Assembly: GCF_030283205.1 (NCBI RefSeq)
Contig: NZ_JASNWF010000008.1
Span: 355,963-419,962, forward strand
DNA: 64,000 nt
From: Actinomadura opuntiae
GTDB lineage: Bacteria; Actinomycetota; Actinomycetes; Streptosporangiales; Streptosporangiaceae
Direction: 5' to 3'
Shown: piece after piece, positions 1 through 9,778 of the stretch
Layout of the letters: each line of letters starts with the position of its first letter
Position numbering within the stretch: the stretch's first letter is position 1
Translations under genes and position numbers: made by a program
The notes under the pieces: model-generated
Told to the model about the DNA's origin: nothing
Databases searched by the model: none
The model's input: only the letters and a program-made list of their open reading frames with translations

Positions 1-3000
1 CTCGTCGAGGTAGGGCGCGAGCGTGCCGCAGACCAGGATCTCGATGTCGTTCGGGCCGTCCCGCAGGGCGGCGCCGAGGTCGAAGCGGTAGGGGGCGCAG
101 ATCCGCACGCCCGCGTGCACGCCGTTGACCGTGACCTCAGCGGTGCCGCGGACCCGTCCGAGGTCGAGCGTCGCCGCGGCCGGGGCCGGGGCCGGGGCCG
201 AGGGCAGGTCGACGCGGCGACGATAGCGGACGGCCCCGCTGTAGCCCGCCAGTCCCGCGTCCTCCCAGTCGCCCAGCTCGATCGTTCCGGGTCCGGCGGC
301 GAACCGCACGGGCCCCGCGAGCGCGGCGCCGGCCTGGTGTCCGGGGATCGTCCGGATCCGCAACTCCGCCGTCCTCCGGCCGGGCGCCTGGCCCTGGCCA
401 GGGTGGGCAGGCAGTCGCATCTCCGGGCCCGGTCCCAGCGGCTCGCCGTCCAGGAGTACCTCCAGCAGTTCACCGTGCACGTCGACGGCCATCCGGGTGG
501 CGCCCGGTGGCACGGTGACGCGCAACCACTCGACGCGCGGGCCGATGCCCGGTGCCGCGAACCGCACGGGCAGGACGTCGCCGGTCTCCGGGACGTCTTC
601 GAGCCAGGCCGCGCCGGGCAATGGGTGGGGGCGCCGTCGCAGATGCAGCGAGGCCGGGTCACCGTACTGGCGGCGGCTCGGCAGGACGGGCACCGGCTCG
701 CCGTCGCGCGCGGCCGTCCACCCGGCGCCGGAGACCACCGCGCCGTCCACCATGACGGACGGGGCCGCCTCGCCCTCGGTGAGGACCAGCGTCACCTCAC
801 CGCCGGTCACCTCGTAGCGGCCGACGCGGGGCACCTCGTGCTCGGCGTACGGGTCGAAGCCGCCCTGGCGGCCGATCTCCTCGCCGTCGACGAGGATCCG
901 GCAGGCGGCCGCCGAGGCCACCTGGAGGATCGAAGCGCCCGGAGGCAGCGCCGCGGTGAGCGTGACCCGCGCGCCCGGCCTCCCGGGCCCCGCGACCGTG
1001 ATCCACTCTGGTCGCCGGTAGCGGCCGGGATCGGTGACCACGGCGAGGTGGGCGCGCAGGCGCACCTTCTCATCCGGGACGAACCGGACCTCGACGTCGT
1101 GCTCCCCGCCCGCGACGGGGACCGTGGCGATCGCCAGGTATCCCCGGTCGTCGAGCGGGACCTCGCCCCCGTCGACCAGCAGCGTCTTGGCCGCCGGCGC
1201 GCCGACCGCCACGAAACCGCCGTCCGCCGGCACGGTCACGCGGGAACGGAAGAGCACCGCCTCCCCGGCAGCGACGTCACCGAAGTCGAGGAACTCCTCG
1301 GGCACGTGTCCCTTGGGCCCGAGGAAATCGCGATGTACGGCGTCCTTGCGGATGCCGCGCGAGTCGGAGTACACGGCGGGGCGCCACGAGCCCTCGGACT
1401 CCAGCGTCCAGACGCCGTGCGGGCCGAACGTGGCATAGGCCTCGGACCAGGACGTCTCGCCCTCCACACGGTGCCGCAGGCTCCAGCATTCCAGCGGGAC
1501 GTCCCGGCCGGCGGGGCGGGCGAAGTCCCCCCACGAGTTGTCGAGGGTGGGCACCGTCTCCATCATCCAGGAGGTACCGAGGTCCAGGCCCTTACCCGTC
1601 TGCTGCTCTTCGGCCGGGAAGGCTCCCGGGTGGTCGTCGCCGCCGGGGAAGATGAGCAGCGCGGCGGGCCCGTCGTCGAACGGCACGACCACCTCGACCC
1701 ACGTCGCGTCGACCTCCCGGACCTCCAGCGGACGCGGCGGCCCTCCAAACGGGCCGGCCAGGAACGCCGGGCCGCGGACACCGCGCACCCGCAACCGCAT
1801 GTCGCGCAGGTAGCGGTCGGGGTCGAAGTCGTAGGTCACGTCGAGCCAGCCGAGGTCGATGCCGCGCTCGCTAGGACGCTCGACCGACACGCGGCTGGCC
1901 ATCGACTGGGCGGCGCTCACGAACACCACGGTCGCGCCGTCGACCTCGCGGACGAGGGCGGGGACCGGTGCGTCCACCCGGCGGTCGGCGGCGATGGCCG
2001 CCCCGAGGCCGTCGGCGTCCGGCACGGCCTCCGCCAGGGCGCGGAGCTTCGCCACCGCCGCGTCGGCGTCCAGGTCGCCGACGCCGTGGCGCGGCGGCGG
2101 ACCGACCGCGATGACGCGCCCGCCGGCCTCGGCGAACGCGACGAGCCTGCGCGCGGTCTCCCCTTCGAGCACGGTGCACGCGGGCAGGAGGACGGTGCCG
2201 TACGACTCGTCCGCGACCTCCAGCCGCCCCCGTGAGATGGCGGCCCGCTGCACGGAGTCGTCGTCCACGACGTCGGCGTCGATGCCAAGCCGGTCGAGCG
2301 CGCCGGGAACCATCCGAAACCACGCCATGTCGCCGACCAGACTCCGGTAGACATCCTGGGCGCGGACGGTGTCCGGGTCGACGCCGTCGAGGCGCGTCCC
2401 GGCCTGCGCGGTGGCGGTCGGGAACAGCACCGCCACGTCGCACACGTGCTTCCCGAGCGACAGCGCGGCGCACAACCGGGTGACGGCGTCGGCGAAGACC
2501 CGGTGGTGCCTCCAGTAGGGCTGCCGCCAGTCGGTGGACGGCGGCGCCCACTCCCACCAGCCCGCCTTGGTCGTGTAGTAGACGGCGTGCGGGTTGTAGA
2601 GGGTGGCGCCCGAGCGCAGCCAGGGAAGCAGCCAGTCGAACGTCTCCTCCAGCGTCCCGCCCCAGCCGCTGGAGTGGAACGCCTCGATCCAGGTCCGGTC
2701 CCGGCCGTACAGGTGTGCCAGCGAGGAGTGGATGCGGGCGTCGCCGTGGTGGTCCGAACCGGGAGCGCCGAACCAGCGGTGCGTGCGCACGTAGTCGGCG
2801 TAGATCTTGACGCCGTCGACCGGGAGCCCGGCCCGCGCCGGATCCTGCTGGTCGCAACCGTGCAGCAGGCCGTGCGCCTGGTGCCACTCGGCGAGCGGCC
2901 GGAAGAACGCGTCCTCGGCCAGTTCCGCACGGGTGAGGTGGTAGTCGCGGCGGATCCGGAAGGCGTCCGGCCCGCTCCCCCACAGCGCCCCGAGGTGCGG

Positions 3001-3600
3001 CGTCAGGTCGTAGCCCCGGCGCCGCGCGAACTCGTCGGCGAACGCCTGCGACCAGGTCGGCAGCGACGGCAGCTCGTCCTGGAACGACCCGACGATCACG
3101 TTGCCCAGCCGGTGGCCGAGCCGCCGCGCGAACTCGCCGTGCACGCGGTCGAACAGCACCTCGCACGCTTCGGCCGACAGGTAGTCGAACCCCCGCACGC
3201 CCACCGTTCCCGACCGTTCCAGCCACTGCCCCGCGTAGGCGGGGACGTCGCGCACCAGCCGGGCCTGGAGGTCGGCGCCGGAGAAGCCGAGCTGGTCGTA
3301 GAACCAGAGCGACACCCCCAGCTCGGCGGCGTCCTCGCACACCGCGTCCAGCAGGTCCCACCAGGCGTCGGAGAAGAACGGCGGGTCGTCGGCGTCCGAG
3401 CCGAACATCGGTCCCGAGGGCGCCAGGTTGAGCACCACCAGGTTGTGGACGCCGCCCTCGGCGAACCGTTCGAGCTGGTCGCGGAGCCGCCGCCGGTCGA
3501 GCCGCTCGCCGCTCCACCACCAGATCGGCGCCGGGGAGTACGCGGGCGGCGGTGCGTCCAGGACCGCCCGCAGCCGGGACGGTATCGCGGCCGCGCTCAT
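1..3600 (-). CDS. GH106-type alpha-L-rhamnosidase, 3' end outside window
   Basis: This frame is open from the ATG at 3600 to base 1, giving 1200 codons with no stop, so the C-terminus lies beyond the window. The N-terminus reads MSAAAIPSRLRAVLDAPPPA, followed by a WWWSGERLD segment and a barrel-like region (LWFYDQLGFSG, VGSFQDELPS). The visible end reads GPNDIEILVCGTLAPYLDE, like the C-terminal beta-sandwich region of large glycoside hydrolases. Length and pattern fit GH106 alpha-L-rhamnosidases, which release rhamnose from plant or microbial glycans. There is no signal peptide, so the enzyme is probably cytoplasmic and acts on imported oligosaccharides. Its ATG overlaps the stop of the upstream permease (ATGA), so it is translationally coupled as the last gene of the rhamnoside operon. 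The GH family is recognised from pattern only; the sugar specificity is supported by the GH78 gene in the same operon. Confidence 0.8.
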   Translation of the reverse strand, partial: MSAAAIPSRLRAVLDAPPPAYSPAPIWWWSGERLDRRRLRDQLERFAEGGVHNLVVLNLAPSGPMFGSDADDPPFFSDAWWDLLDAVCEDAAELGVSLWFYDQLGFSGADLQARLVRDVPAYAGQWLERSGTVGVRGFDYLSAEACEVLFDRVHGEFARRLGHRLGNVIVGSFQDELPSLPTWSQAFADEFARRRGYDLTPHLGALWGSGPDAFRIRRDYHLTRAELAEDAFFRPLAEWHQAHGLLHGCDQQDPARAGLPVDGVKIYADYVRTHRWFGAPGSDHHGDARIHSSLAHLYGRDRTWIEAFHSSGWGGTLEETFDWLLPWLRSGATLYNPHAVYYTTKAGWWEWAPPSTDWRQPYWRHHRVFADAVTRLCAALSLGKHVCDVAVLFPTATAQAGTRLDGVDPDTVRAQDVYRSLVGDMAWFRMVPGALDRLGIDADVVDDDSVQRAAISRGRLEVADESYGTVLLPACTVLEGETARRLVAFAEAGGRVIAVGPPPRHGVGDLDADAAVAKLRALAEAVPDADGLGAAIAADRRVDAPVPALVREVDGATVVFVSAAQSMASRVSVERPSERGIDLGWLDVTYDFDPDRYLRDMRLRVRGVRGPAFLAGPFGGPPRPLEVREVDATWVEVVVPFDDGPAALLIFPGGDDHPGAFPAEEQQTGKGLDLGTSWMMETVPTLDNSWGDFARPAGRDVPLECWSLRHRVEGETSWSEAYATFGPHGVWTLESEGSWRPAVYSDSRGIRKDAVHRDFLGPKGHVPEEFLDFGDVAAGEAVLFRSRVTVPADGGFVAVGAPAAKTLLVDGGEVPLDDRGYLAIATVPVAGGEHDVEVRFVPDEKVRLRAHLAVVTDPGRYRRPEWITVAGPGRPGARVTLTAALPPGASILQVASAAACRILVDGEEIGRQGGFDPYAEHEVPRVGRYEVTGGEVTLVLTEGEAAPSVMVDGAVVSGAGWTAARDGEPVPVLPSRRQYGDPASLHLRRRPHPLPGAAWLEDVPETGDVLPVRFAAPGIGPRVEWLRVTVPPGATRMAVDVHGELLEVLLDGEPLGPGPEMRLPAHPGQGQAPGRRTAELRIRTIPGHQAGAALAGPVRFAAGPGTIELGDWEDAGLAGYSGAVRYRRRVDLPSAPAPAPAAATLDLGRVRGTAEVTVNGVHAGVRICAPYRFDLGAALRDGPNDIEILVCGTLAPYLDE

Positions 3601-4424
3601 CCCTTCAGCCCGCTGGCGAAGCCCTTGATCACGTACCGCTGCAGCACCAGGAAGACCACGATGATCGGCAGTGCGGCGAGCACCAGGCCGGCGAAGACCA
3701 GCCCGTAGTCCGACACGTACTGCCCCACGAACGCGAAGATCCGCACCGGGACGGTCTCCCGCGCCGACCCGCCCAGGTAGAGCAGCGGCGTGAAGAAGTC
3801 GTTCCAGACGAACACGGCGTTGAGGATCAGCACCGTGCCGGTGATCGGCCGCAGCAGCGGGAACACCACCCGGGTGAACGCCTGGAGATGACCGGCGCCG
3901 TCGATCAGCGCGGCGTTGGCGTAGTCGCCCGGCAGCGCCCGGATGAACCCGGTGTAGAGGAAGATCGTGAACGGCAGCTGGATGCCGGTGTAGAAGATGA
4001 TCATCCCCTGGTAGGTGCCGAGCAGCCCGGCCGAGTCGGCCAGCTTGAACAGCGGGATCATGCCGAGCTGGAACGGCAGCACGATGCCGAGCAGGAACAG
4101 CACGTACAGCACGAACCCCATCCGGGTGGCGCACCGGGCCAGGAAGTAGGCGGCGAACGACCCGATGGCGATGAGCGCCACCAGGCTGACCACCGTGATC
4201 ACCGTGCTGTTCAGCAGCGCCGACCCGAGCGAGGCCCGCGACCAGGCGTCGGAGAAGTTCGCGAACGTCGGCGACGTCGGCGGGGACAGCGGCGCCGAGG
4301 CGATCTGCTGCTTGTCCTTCAGCGACAGCGTGATGAGCGCGTACACCGGGAACAGGAACGCCAGCGCGACCACGATCATCAGCATTTCCAGCAGGAACGT
4401 GCGGAACCCGTACCGGAGGCTCAT
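3597..4424 (-). CDS. Carbohydrate ABC transporter permease, MalG/CUT1 type
   Basis: This 275-aa inner-membrane permease has about six hydrophobic segments, starting with a segment after MSLRYGFRTF. The EAA cytoplasmic loop is visible as NAALIDGAGHLQAFTRVVFPLL, which contacts the ATPase subunit in this family. It would pair with the permease encoded just upstream to import an oligosaccharide delivered by the binding lipoprotein. The ATG overlaps the upstream stop (ATGA), and its own stop overlaps the start of the GH106 gene in the same way. No ATPase gene is present here; CUT1 importers in actinomycetes often share one MsiK-type ATPase encoded elsewhere. Confidence 0.93.
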   Translation of the reverse strand: MSLRYGFRTFLLEMLMIVVALAFLFPVYALITLSLKDKQQIASAPLSPPTSPTFANFSDAWSRASLGSALLNSTVITVVSLVALIAIGSFAAYFLARCATRMGFVLYVLFLLGIVLPFQLGMIPLFKLADSAGLLGTYQGMIIFYTGIQLPFTIFLYTGFIRALPGDYANAALIDGAGHLQAFTRVVFPLLRPITGTVLILNAVFVWNDFFTPLLYLGGSARETVPVRIFAFVGQYVSDYGLVFAGLVLAALPIIVVFLVLQRYVIKGFASGLKG

Positions 4425-5404
4425 GCGGTCACCTCCCGGCTGCGCAGGTAGTAGATCTGGATCAGCGAGACCGCGGCGACGAACAGCGCCAGGACCAGCG
4501 CGATCGCCGTGCTGTAGCCGTAGTTCCCGAACACGAACGCCTGCTTGTACAGGACGGTCGAGAGCGTCTCGCTGGAGTGGCCGGGGCCGCCGCTCGTCGC
4601 CGCGTAGACCTGGTCGAACAGCTTCAGCCCGCCGATGGTCGACAGCATCACGTTGATCGTGACCGCGGGGGCCAGCAGCGGCCAGGTCACGCTGCGGAAC
4701 CGCTGGAACCGGCCGGCGCCGTCGATCATCGCGGCCTCGTGCAGCTCCGCGGGGACGCCCTCCAGCCCGGCCAGGAAGATGACCATCGAGTAGCCGGCGA
4801 ACTGCCAGATCACCATCCCCGCCACCGACCACAGCGCCAGCGACGGGTCGCCCAGCCAGTCCTGGCGAAGCGACCCGAGACCGAGCGCGCCGAGGATCCC
4901 GTTGAGGCCCGCCTCCGGTGCCGGGTTGTAGACGTACTTCCACAGGAACGCCACCATCACGGGGCTGACGACGGCGGGCGCGAAGAACACGACCCGCAGC
5001 ACGACGCGCGATTTGATGCGGGTGTGCACCCCGAGCGCGAGCAGCAGCCCGATGCCGTTCTGGACGACGACGATCGCGACGGTCAGCAGCAGGGTGTTGA
5101 CGAGCGATCCGCGGGTGGCGTCGTCCTGCAGCAGCCGCCGGAAATTGTCGACGCCGTTGAAGGACCGGTCGCCGATGCCGTTCCAGTCGGTGAAGGCGTA
5201 GACGACGCCGCTGGCGCTCGGATACAGCACGACCAGCACGTACACGAGCAGGGCGGGCGCCGCGAACCACCAGGGCGGCGTCAGGAAACCGCCGCGCCGC
5301 CGTCGGCCGCGAGGCGGCCGCCGGGCACCGCGCGCCTCCGGTGCGCCGGCGGCCGGCGCACCGGCCGCGGGTGCGGCCGGTGCGCGCTGTGGGGACGGGG
5401 TCAC
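4421..5404 (-). CDS. Carbohydrate ABC transporter permease, MalF/CUT1 type
   Basis: This is a 327-aa permease. A proline/alanine- and arginine-rich N-terminal tail (residues 1-38) precedes the first membrane span (PPWWFAAPALLVYVLVVLYP). The EAA loop reads EAAMIDGAGRFQRFRSVTWPLL. The start is a GTG overlapping the TGA of the binding-protein gene (GTGA), which fixes the start and implies coupling. It forms the membrane channel together with the MalG-type permease that follows it. The transported sugar is inferred from the two flanking rhamnosidases to be a rhamnose-containing oligosaccharide. Confidence 0.92.
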   Translation of the reverse strand: MTPSPQRAPAAPAAGAPAAGAPEARGARRPPRGRRRRGGFLTPPWWFAAPALLVYVLVVLYPSASGVVYAFTDWNGIGDRSFNGVDNFRRLLQDDATRGSLVNTLLLTVAIVVVQNGIGLLLALGVHTRIKSRVVLRVVFFAPAVVSPVMVAFLWKYVYNPAPEAGLNGILGALGLGSLRQDWLGDPSLALWSVAGMVIWQFAGYSMVIFLAGLEGVPAELHEAAMIDGAGRFQRFRSVTWPLLAPAVTINVMLSTIGGLKLFDQVYAATSGGPGHSSETLSTVLYKQAFVFGNYGYSTAIALVLALFVAAVSLIQIYYLRSREVTA

Positions 5405-6690
5405 GGCTGCTTCTTTCGGTAGGTCTCGTCCAGCTTCGCCAGCCCTTGCGCGACCGTGGTCTTGCCGGCGAGCAGCTCCTGGACCATCGCGAAGTGAGCG
5501 GGCTGCACCTCGGCGTTGGGCCATGCCTGGTCCATGAACGGGACGGCCTTGTTGCCGTCCATGTACGGCAGGAACGGCGTCAGCACCGGGTCGATCCTGG
5601 AACTGGAGTCCCGGACGAGCGGGACGCAGGCGACGGCCTCGGCCCAGCGGTTGATGTTCTCCTGCCGGCCGAGGAACTCGATGAACGCCTTGGCGGCGTC
5701 GCGGTTCTTGCTGCGGGCGCTGACGCCCAGCCCGACGACGACCCCGGCGGGGATCCACACCTGAGCGGGGTCGTCCGCACCCGGCACCGGGAACATCGAC
5801 AGGTCGTCGGCGCTCGGCGCGGCCTTGCGGAAGTCGGGCAGGACCGCGGAGACCTGGATCGCCATGGCGGCCTTGCCGGTGGCGACCATGGACGTCTGCT
5901 GCTCGAACGTGGTGCCGTTGGGGTTGTCGTTGAAGAAGCCCCGCTTCTGCAACTCCAGGTACATGTCGAGCGCCTGCACCCAGCCGGAGTTCGCGAACGT
6001 CGCCGTCCCCGCCTTCATCTGGCTGTCGAACTGCGGGTTCTTGGCGTACACGGTGGACGGCACCAGCGCGTACGTGATCAGCTGCGTGACCCACTGGGTC
6101 TGCGCGCCGAGCGCGATCGGGACCTTGCCCTTCTTCTTGATCTTGTCGCAGACCTGGAGGAACTCGCTCCAGGTCTTCGGCGGCGTCACCCCCGCCTCCT
6201 GGAAGACCTTCTTGTTGTAGATCGCGCCGATCACGCTGGAGCCGGCCGAGTACAGGAACGTCCTGCCGTCCTTCTGGAAGGCCGGCTTCAGCCCCGCCGG
6301 GACCCGCTTCGTCCAGGCCTGGTCGCTCAGGTCGGCGAGCAGCCCGGCCTGCGCGATCTGCGCCATGCTCATCGCGCTGCCGTTGCCCGGGTAGACCACG
6401 TGCACGTCGGGGGCGTTGCCCGCGCCCAGCTGGGTGCGCAGCGAGGTCTCCACCTGGTCGGTGGGGGCGAACGAGGTGCTGAACTTCGCCTTGGTGTAGG
6501 CCTTGGTGAGCAGGTCGACCGGCTTCTGCTGGTCGGCCACGCCGACCAGGCGCAGGGTGCCGCCGGACCCGCCGGACGATCCCCCGCAGGCCGTGAGGGC
6601 CGCCGGCAGCGCGGCCACCGCGGCCGCTCCGCCCGACAGCCGCAGGAAACCGCGGCGGCTGAGGGCCGCCCTGTCGAACGACGATGTCAT
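5401..6690 (-). CDS. Extracellular sugar-binding lipoprotein (ABC importer)
   Basis: This 429-aa protein has a twin-arginine-like signal (SRRGFLRLSGG) followed by a lipobox, LTACGG, around residues 32-37. It should be exported, lipidated on that Cys and held on the outer face of the membrane. The rest fits family-1 extracellular solute-binding proteins of the CUT1 class. The ATG is preceded by AGGAGG at four bases. It is the second gene of the operon, 77 bp after the GH78 gene, and feeds the two permeases downstream. In such loci the binding protein is usually the most highly expressed component. Confidence 0.93.
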   Translation of the reverse strand: MTSSFDRAALSRRGFLRLSGGAAAVAALPAALTACGGSSGGSGGTLRLVGVADQQKPVDLLTKAYTKAKFSTSFAPTDQVETSLRTQLGAGNAPDVHVVYPGNGSAMSMAQIAQAGLLADLSDQAWTKRVPAGLKPAFQKDGRTFLYSAGSSVIGAIYNKKVFQEAGVTPPKTWSEFLQVCDKIKKKGKVPIALGAQTQWVTQLITYALVPSTVYAKNPQFDSQMKAGTATFANSGWVQALDMYLELQKRGFFNDNPNGTTFEQQTSMVATGKAAMAIQVSAVLPDFRKAAPSADDLSMFPVPGADDPAQVWIPAGVVVGLGVSARSKNRDAAKAFIEFLGRQENINRWAEAVACVPLVRDSSSRIDPVLTPFLPYMDGNKAVPFMDQAWPNAEVQPAHFAMVQELLAGKTTVAQGLAKLDETYRKKQP

Positions 6691-6767
6691 CTGTCCTCCT
6701 CGCGTTCATGGCGCGGGTCGCCGAGGTGACGGCGGCCGGCCATGCCCGTCCCACCCGGGGACGGTGG

Positions 6768-9485
6768 TCAATGAAGTTCCGCGGTGAAGCGGTACTCCCC
6801 CGAAGCTGTGCGGCAGCGGAGCTCCCCCGGCTCCGCGCCGACGATCCGCACCCCGGCGGCCTCGGCCACCGGGACCCCGCTCTCGGTGACCCCGCCGGGG
6901 TCGTCGGCGGGGATGTGGACGGTGGCGGTCGCGCCGGGCGGCACCGTCACCTGAAGGTGGAGCAGGCCGTCCCGGCGGGTCCAGCGGGTGGCGACGGTCC
7001 CGCGTACCGACTCGTATCTCGCGCCGGCGGAGGTGAGGTCGCCGGGCCTCGGCCGGACCAGCAGCTCGCGGTAGCCGACCGATCCGGGCGCCTGGTCGAG
7101 GCCGGCGACGCCGCGGTAGAGCCATTCACCGATCGAGCCGAGCGCGTAGTGGTTGAAGGAGTTCATCGCCGCCGCCTGGAAGCCCCGCTCGTCGGTGTAG
7201 CCGTCCCACCGCTCCCAGATGGTGGTCGCGCCGTGCCGCAGCGGGTGCAGCCATGACGGCGGTTCGGTGCGGCGCAGCAGCGCGTGCGCGAGGTCGGCGT
7301 GGCCGTGCGCGTCGAGGACGGGCGCGATCAGGCTCACCCCGAGGAAGCCGGTGGTGAGGCCCGGGCCGGCTTCCCGGACGAGCTCGACCAGGCGCCGCAC
7401 CGCACCCGGCAGGAGGTCCGCCGGGAGCAGGTCGAACGCCAGCGCAAGGAGGTAGGCGGTCTGGGTGTCGCCCTGGATCTTGCCGTCCGGGGTCACGAAC
7501 CGCTCGGTGAAGGTCTTGCGGATGTGCTCGGCCAGCACGCCGTACCGTCCGGCGGCCTCCGTCTCGCCGACGACCTCGGCGGCCCGCGCCGTCAACTCGG
7601 CGCTGTGGGCGAAGTAGGCGGTGGCGAGCACGTCCCGGGGCGTGGGTGCGGGCGCGAGCCAGTCGGCGAAGTGCGGGCCGACGCGGCGGCTCCACACCAG
7701 GTCGGGGTTGTGCCGGTGGACGTGGTCGACCCAGGCGCACATGGCGTCGAGGTTGCGTTCGAGGAAGCGCTCGTCCCCGTACACGCGGTAGAGATGCCAG
7801 GGCACGAGGACCCCCGCGTCGCCCCAGCCGGGAGCACCGTCGTCGGCGACCCCCGCGAGCCTCGGCGCCACGTTGCCGAACGCGCCGTCCGGCGACTGCG
7901 CGCCCCGCACCTCGCGCAGCCAGCCGTCGAAGAACGCGGCGACGTCGGCGTTGAGGCACGCGGTGGGCAGGAAGACCTGCGCGTCGGCCAGCCAGCCGAG
8001 CCGCTCGTCGCGTTGCGGGCAGTCGGTCGGGACGCTGACGAAGTTGGAGCGCTGCCCCCAGCCGATGGCCTCGTACAGGCGGCCGACGTCCGGGTCGGAG
8101 CACGCGAACTCGCCCGTCCAGGGGGTGTCGCTGTGCAGCACCACGCCGGTGATGTCGCCGATGCCGAGCGTGCTCAGCCCTGTCACCTCGGCGTACCGGA
8201 AACCGTGGTAGGTGAAGCGGGGCTCGAAGACGGTCTCGGCGGGCCCGGCCGCGATCAGGACGTCTGTGGCCGCGGCGGTGCGCAGGTTCGCCGTGTACAG
8301 GGCGCCGTCGTCGTCCAGGGTCTCGCCGTGCCGGATGACCACTCGGTCGCCCCGGTTCAGGCCGCGCACCGTCAGCCGGACCCGGCCGGCGAAGTTCTGC
8401 CCGAAGTCGACCAGGAACCTTTCCCCGCCGACGGGGGTCACCGACCGTGCCGCCAGCTCCCGGACGGCGCGGACCGGCTGCGCGACCGACGCGGTGAGGC
8501 GGCTGCGGTCCGTCCCGGTCACCCGCGCGGGTCGCCACGGCTCGTTTCCCGGGACGCTGGCGTTGGCCGCATTCCCCTCGGCGGGGAGATCCCAGCCCGG
8601 CGTCTCGCGGCGGAGGTCATGGCACTCCCCCATCAGGAGGTCGGCGTACCGGATGGGCGAGCGGGCGCTCTCCCAGTCGGAGCCGGTCGCGATGACCTCG
8701 CTGGTTCCGTCGACGTGGACAAGGTGCAGCTCGGCCAGTAGTTGCGGGAACGTCCCGTAATGGGCGCCCGAGCGGCGCGGATCGAAACCGACGAAACCGC
8801 TCCACCAGCCGTCCGCGATCGTGACGGCGAGCGCGTTCGCGCCCGCTCGCAGCATGTCGGTGACGTCGTAGACCTGGTAGTCGATGCGGTCGCGGTAGTC
8901 CGTCCAGCCGGGGGCGAGCTCGGCGTCACCGGCGCGCACGCCGTTGACGCGCGCCTCGTAAAGGCCGCGGGCGGTGACGTACAGCCGGGCGCGGACCGGC
9001 GCGGTGGGGACCGCGAACGCGCGGCGCAGCCGGACGGCCGGCTGGAGCCCGTGGTCGGTGAGGGCGAGCGCGCCCTCCTCGGGAGCGTCGACCACGTCGA
9101 GATCGGACGGATCGTGGGCGATCCAGGCGGCCGTCCACGCCGCTGGGCTCAGCATCCCCGTCTCGAACCAGGACTCCCGTTCGGCCGAGGTGCCGTCCGC
9201 GCCGGTGACCGTGACCGTCCAGCGGTAGCGGGTGCGGGGCCGCAGCCGCCGCCCCTGGTAGCGTGCGCCGACCGCCGCCGGGTCGCTCACTTCACCGGTG
9301 TCCCAGACCTGCTCGCCGTCCTCCGCCCGCACGCGCACCCGGTACGCCGCGGGCGCGTCGCCGCGCCGGCCGGACACCAGCCGCCACGACAGCAGCGGCG
9401 CCGGCTCGTCGACGCCCAGCGGCCGGACTCGGTGATCGCAGCGGAGACCGTACGGCGCCAGCGTCACCCCCTGGGACTCGGCCAC
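6768..9485 (-). CDS. GH78 alpha-L-rhamnosidase
   Basis: This 905-aa enzyme shows the GH78 architecture: N-terminal beta-sandwich domains (about residues 1-330), an (alpha/alpha)6 catalytic barrel and a C-terminal beta-domain. The catalytic signature TDCPQRDERLGW lies near residue 490 and the second conserved motif TTIWERWDGY near residue 760. GH78 enzymes hydrolyse terminal alpha-L-rhamnose by inversion. No signal peptide is visible, so it should act in the cytoplasm on imported substrate. The start is a GTG at 9485 with GGAG seven bases upstream. It is the first gene of the five-gene rhamnoside operon. The presence of both a GH78 and a GH106 enzyme suggests a substrate with more than one kind of rhamnosyl linkage. 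Confidence 0.93.
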   Translation of the reverse strand: MAESQGVTLAPYGLRCDHRVRPLGVDEPAPLLSWRLVSGRRGDAPAAYRVRVRAEDGEQVWDTGEVSDPAAVGARYQGRRLRPRTRYRWTVTVTGADGTSAERESWFETGMLSPAAWTAAWIAHDPSDLDVVDAPEEGALALTDHGLQPAVRLRRAFAVPTAPVRARLYVTARGLYEARVNGVRAGDAELAPGWTDYRDRIDYQVYDVTDMLRAGANALAVTIADGWWSGFVGFDPRRSGAHYGTFPQLLAELHLVHVDGTSEVIATGSDWESARSPIRYADLLMGECHDLRRETPGWDLPAEGNAANASVPGNEPWRPARVTGTDRSRLTASVAQPVRAVRELAARSVTPVGGERFLVDFGQNFAGRVRLTVRGLNRGDRVVIRHGETLDDDGALYTANLRTAAATDVLIAAGPAETVFEPRFTYHGFRYAEVTGLSTLGIGDITGVVLHSDTPWTGEFACSDPDVGRLYEAIGWGQRSNFVSVPTDCPQRDERLGWLADAQVFLPTACLNADVAAFFDGWLREVRGAQSPDGAFGNVAPRLAGVADDGAPGWGDAGVLVPWHLYRVYGDERFLERNLDAMCAWVDHVHRHNPDLVWSRRVGPHFADWLAPAPTPRDVLATAYFAHSAELTARAAEVVGETEAAGRYGVLAEHIRKTFTERFVTPDGKIQGDTQTAYLLALAFDLLPADLLPGAVRRLVELVREAGPGLTTGFLGVSLIAPVLDAHGHADLAHALLRRTEPPSWLHPLRHGATTIWERWDGYTDERGFQAAAMNSFNHYALGSIGEWLYRGVAGLDQAPGSVGYRELLVRPRPGDLTSAGARYESVRGTVATRWTRRDGLLHLQVTVPPGATATVHIPADDPGGVTESGVPVAEAAGVRIVGAEPGELRCRTASGEYRFTAELH

Positions 9486-9519
9486 TGACCCACTCCGATC
9501 GCGATCCCAACAGGACTGT

Positions 9520-9528
9520 GAAGATAAC
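9520..9528 (-). promoter_or_regulatory. Putative -10 element of the rhamnoside operon
   Basis: Read on the minus strand, the 9-mer GTTATCTTC contains TATCTT, a TAnnnT-type -10 box, about 35 bases upstream of the GH78 GTG. Exactly the same 9-mer occurs upstream of the deoR-type gene at 10628-10636. I see no convincing -35 box here, so regulation by an activator or another sigma factor cannot be excluded. Confidence 0.4.
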
Positions 9529-9736
9529 GCCTGAAAATGTGAGCTTGAGCGTAAGAGGCCCCTGATCGGGGTGTCAAGATGTCTGCTGGATCACTTCGGC
9601 GAACCTCCGGCGAGCCCCGTCGCACCGTCACCCTCACCGGACTGACCACACCACTCATGGTCAAGACGCGTGCGAAGACGCTCGGCGACGGAACCGGCTA
9701 CTCGGGCTCACCGAACGTGAGATAAGAACAGCCGAA

Positions 9737-9748
9737 AACGTTAACAAG
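9737..9748. promoter_or_regulatory. Operator-like site (AACGTTAACAAG) in the GH78/deoR gap
   Basis: The core GTTAACAA (9740-9747) matches the arm of the perfect TTTGTTAACAAA palindrome in front of the DeoR-type gene. It lies between the stop of the regulator gene and the start of the GH78 operon. It may be a second binding site for the same repressor, although it is about 210 bp upstream of the putative -10 box. This gap (9486-9778) shows no coding sequence. Confidence 0.35.
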
Positions 9749-9778
9749 CTCCGGGCGGCGATGCGGCCGGGGCGGCGC

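Noticed and set aside
115..2235. A 706-codon open frame on the plus strand
   Set aside because: It is antisense to the GH106 gene, with the Arg/Pro/Gly-rich composition of a high-GC shadow and no recognisable domain.
2446..3708. A 420-codon plus-strand frame
   Set aside because: Also antisense to the GH106 gene and the permease; codon bias and lack of domains mark it as a shadow.
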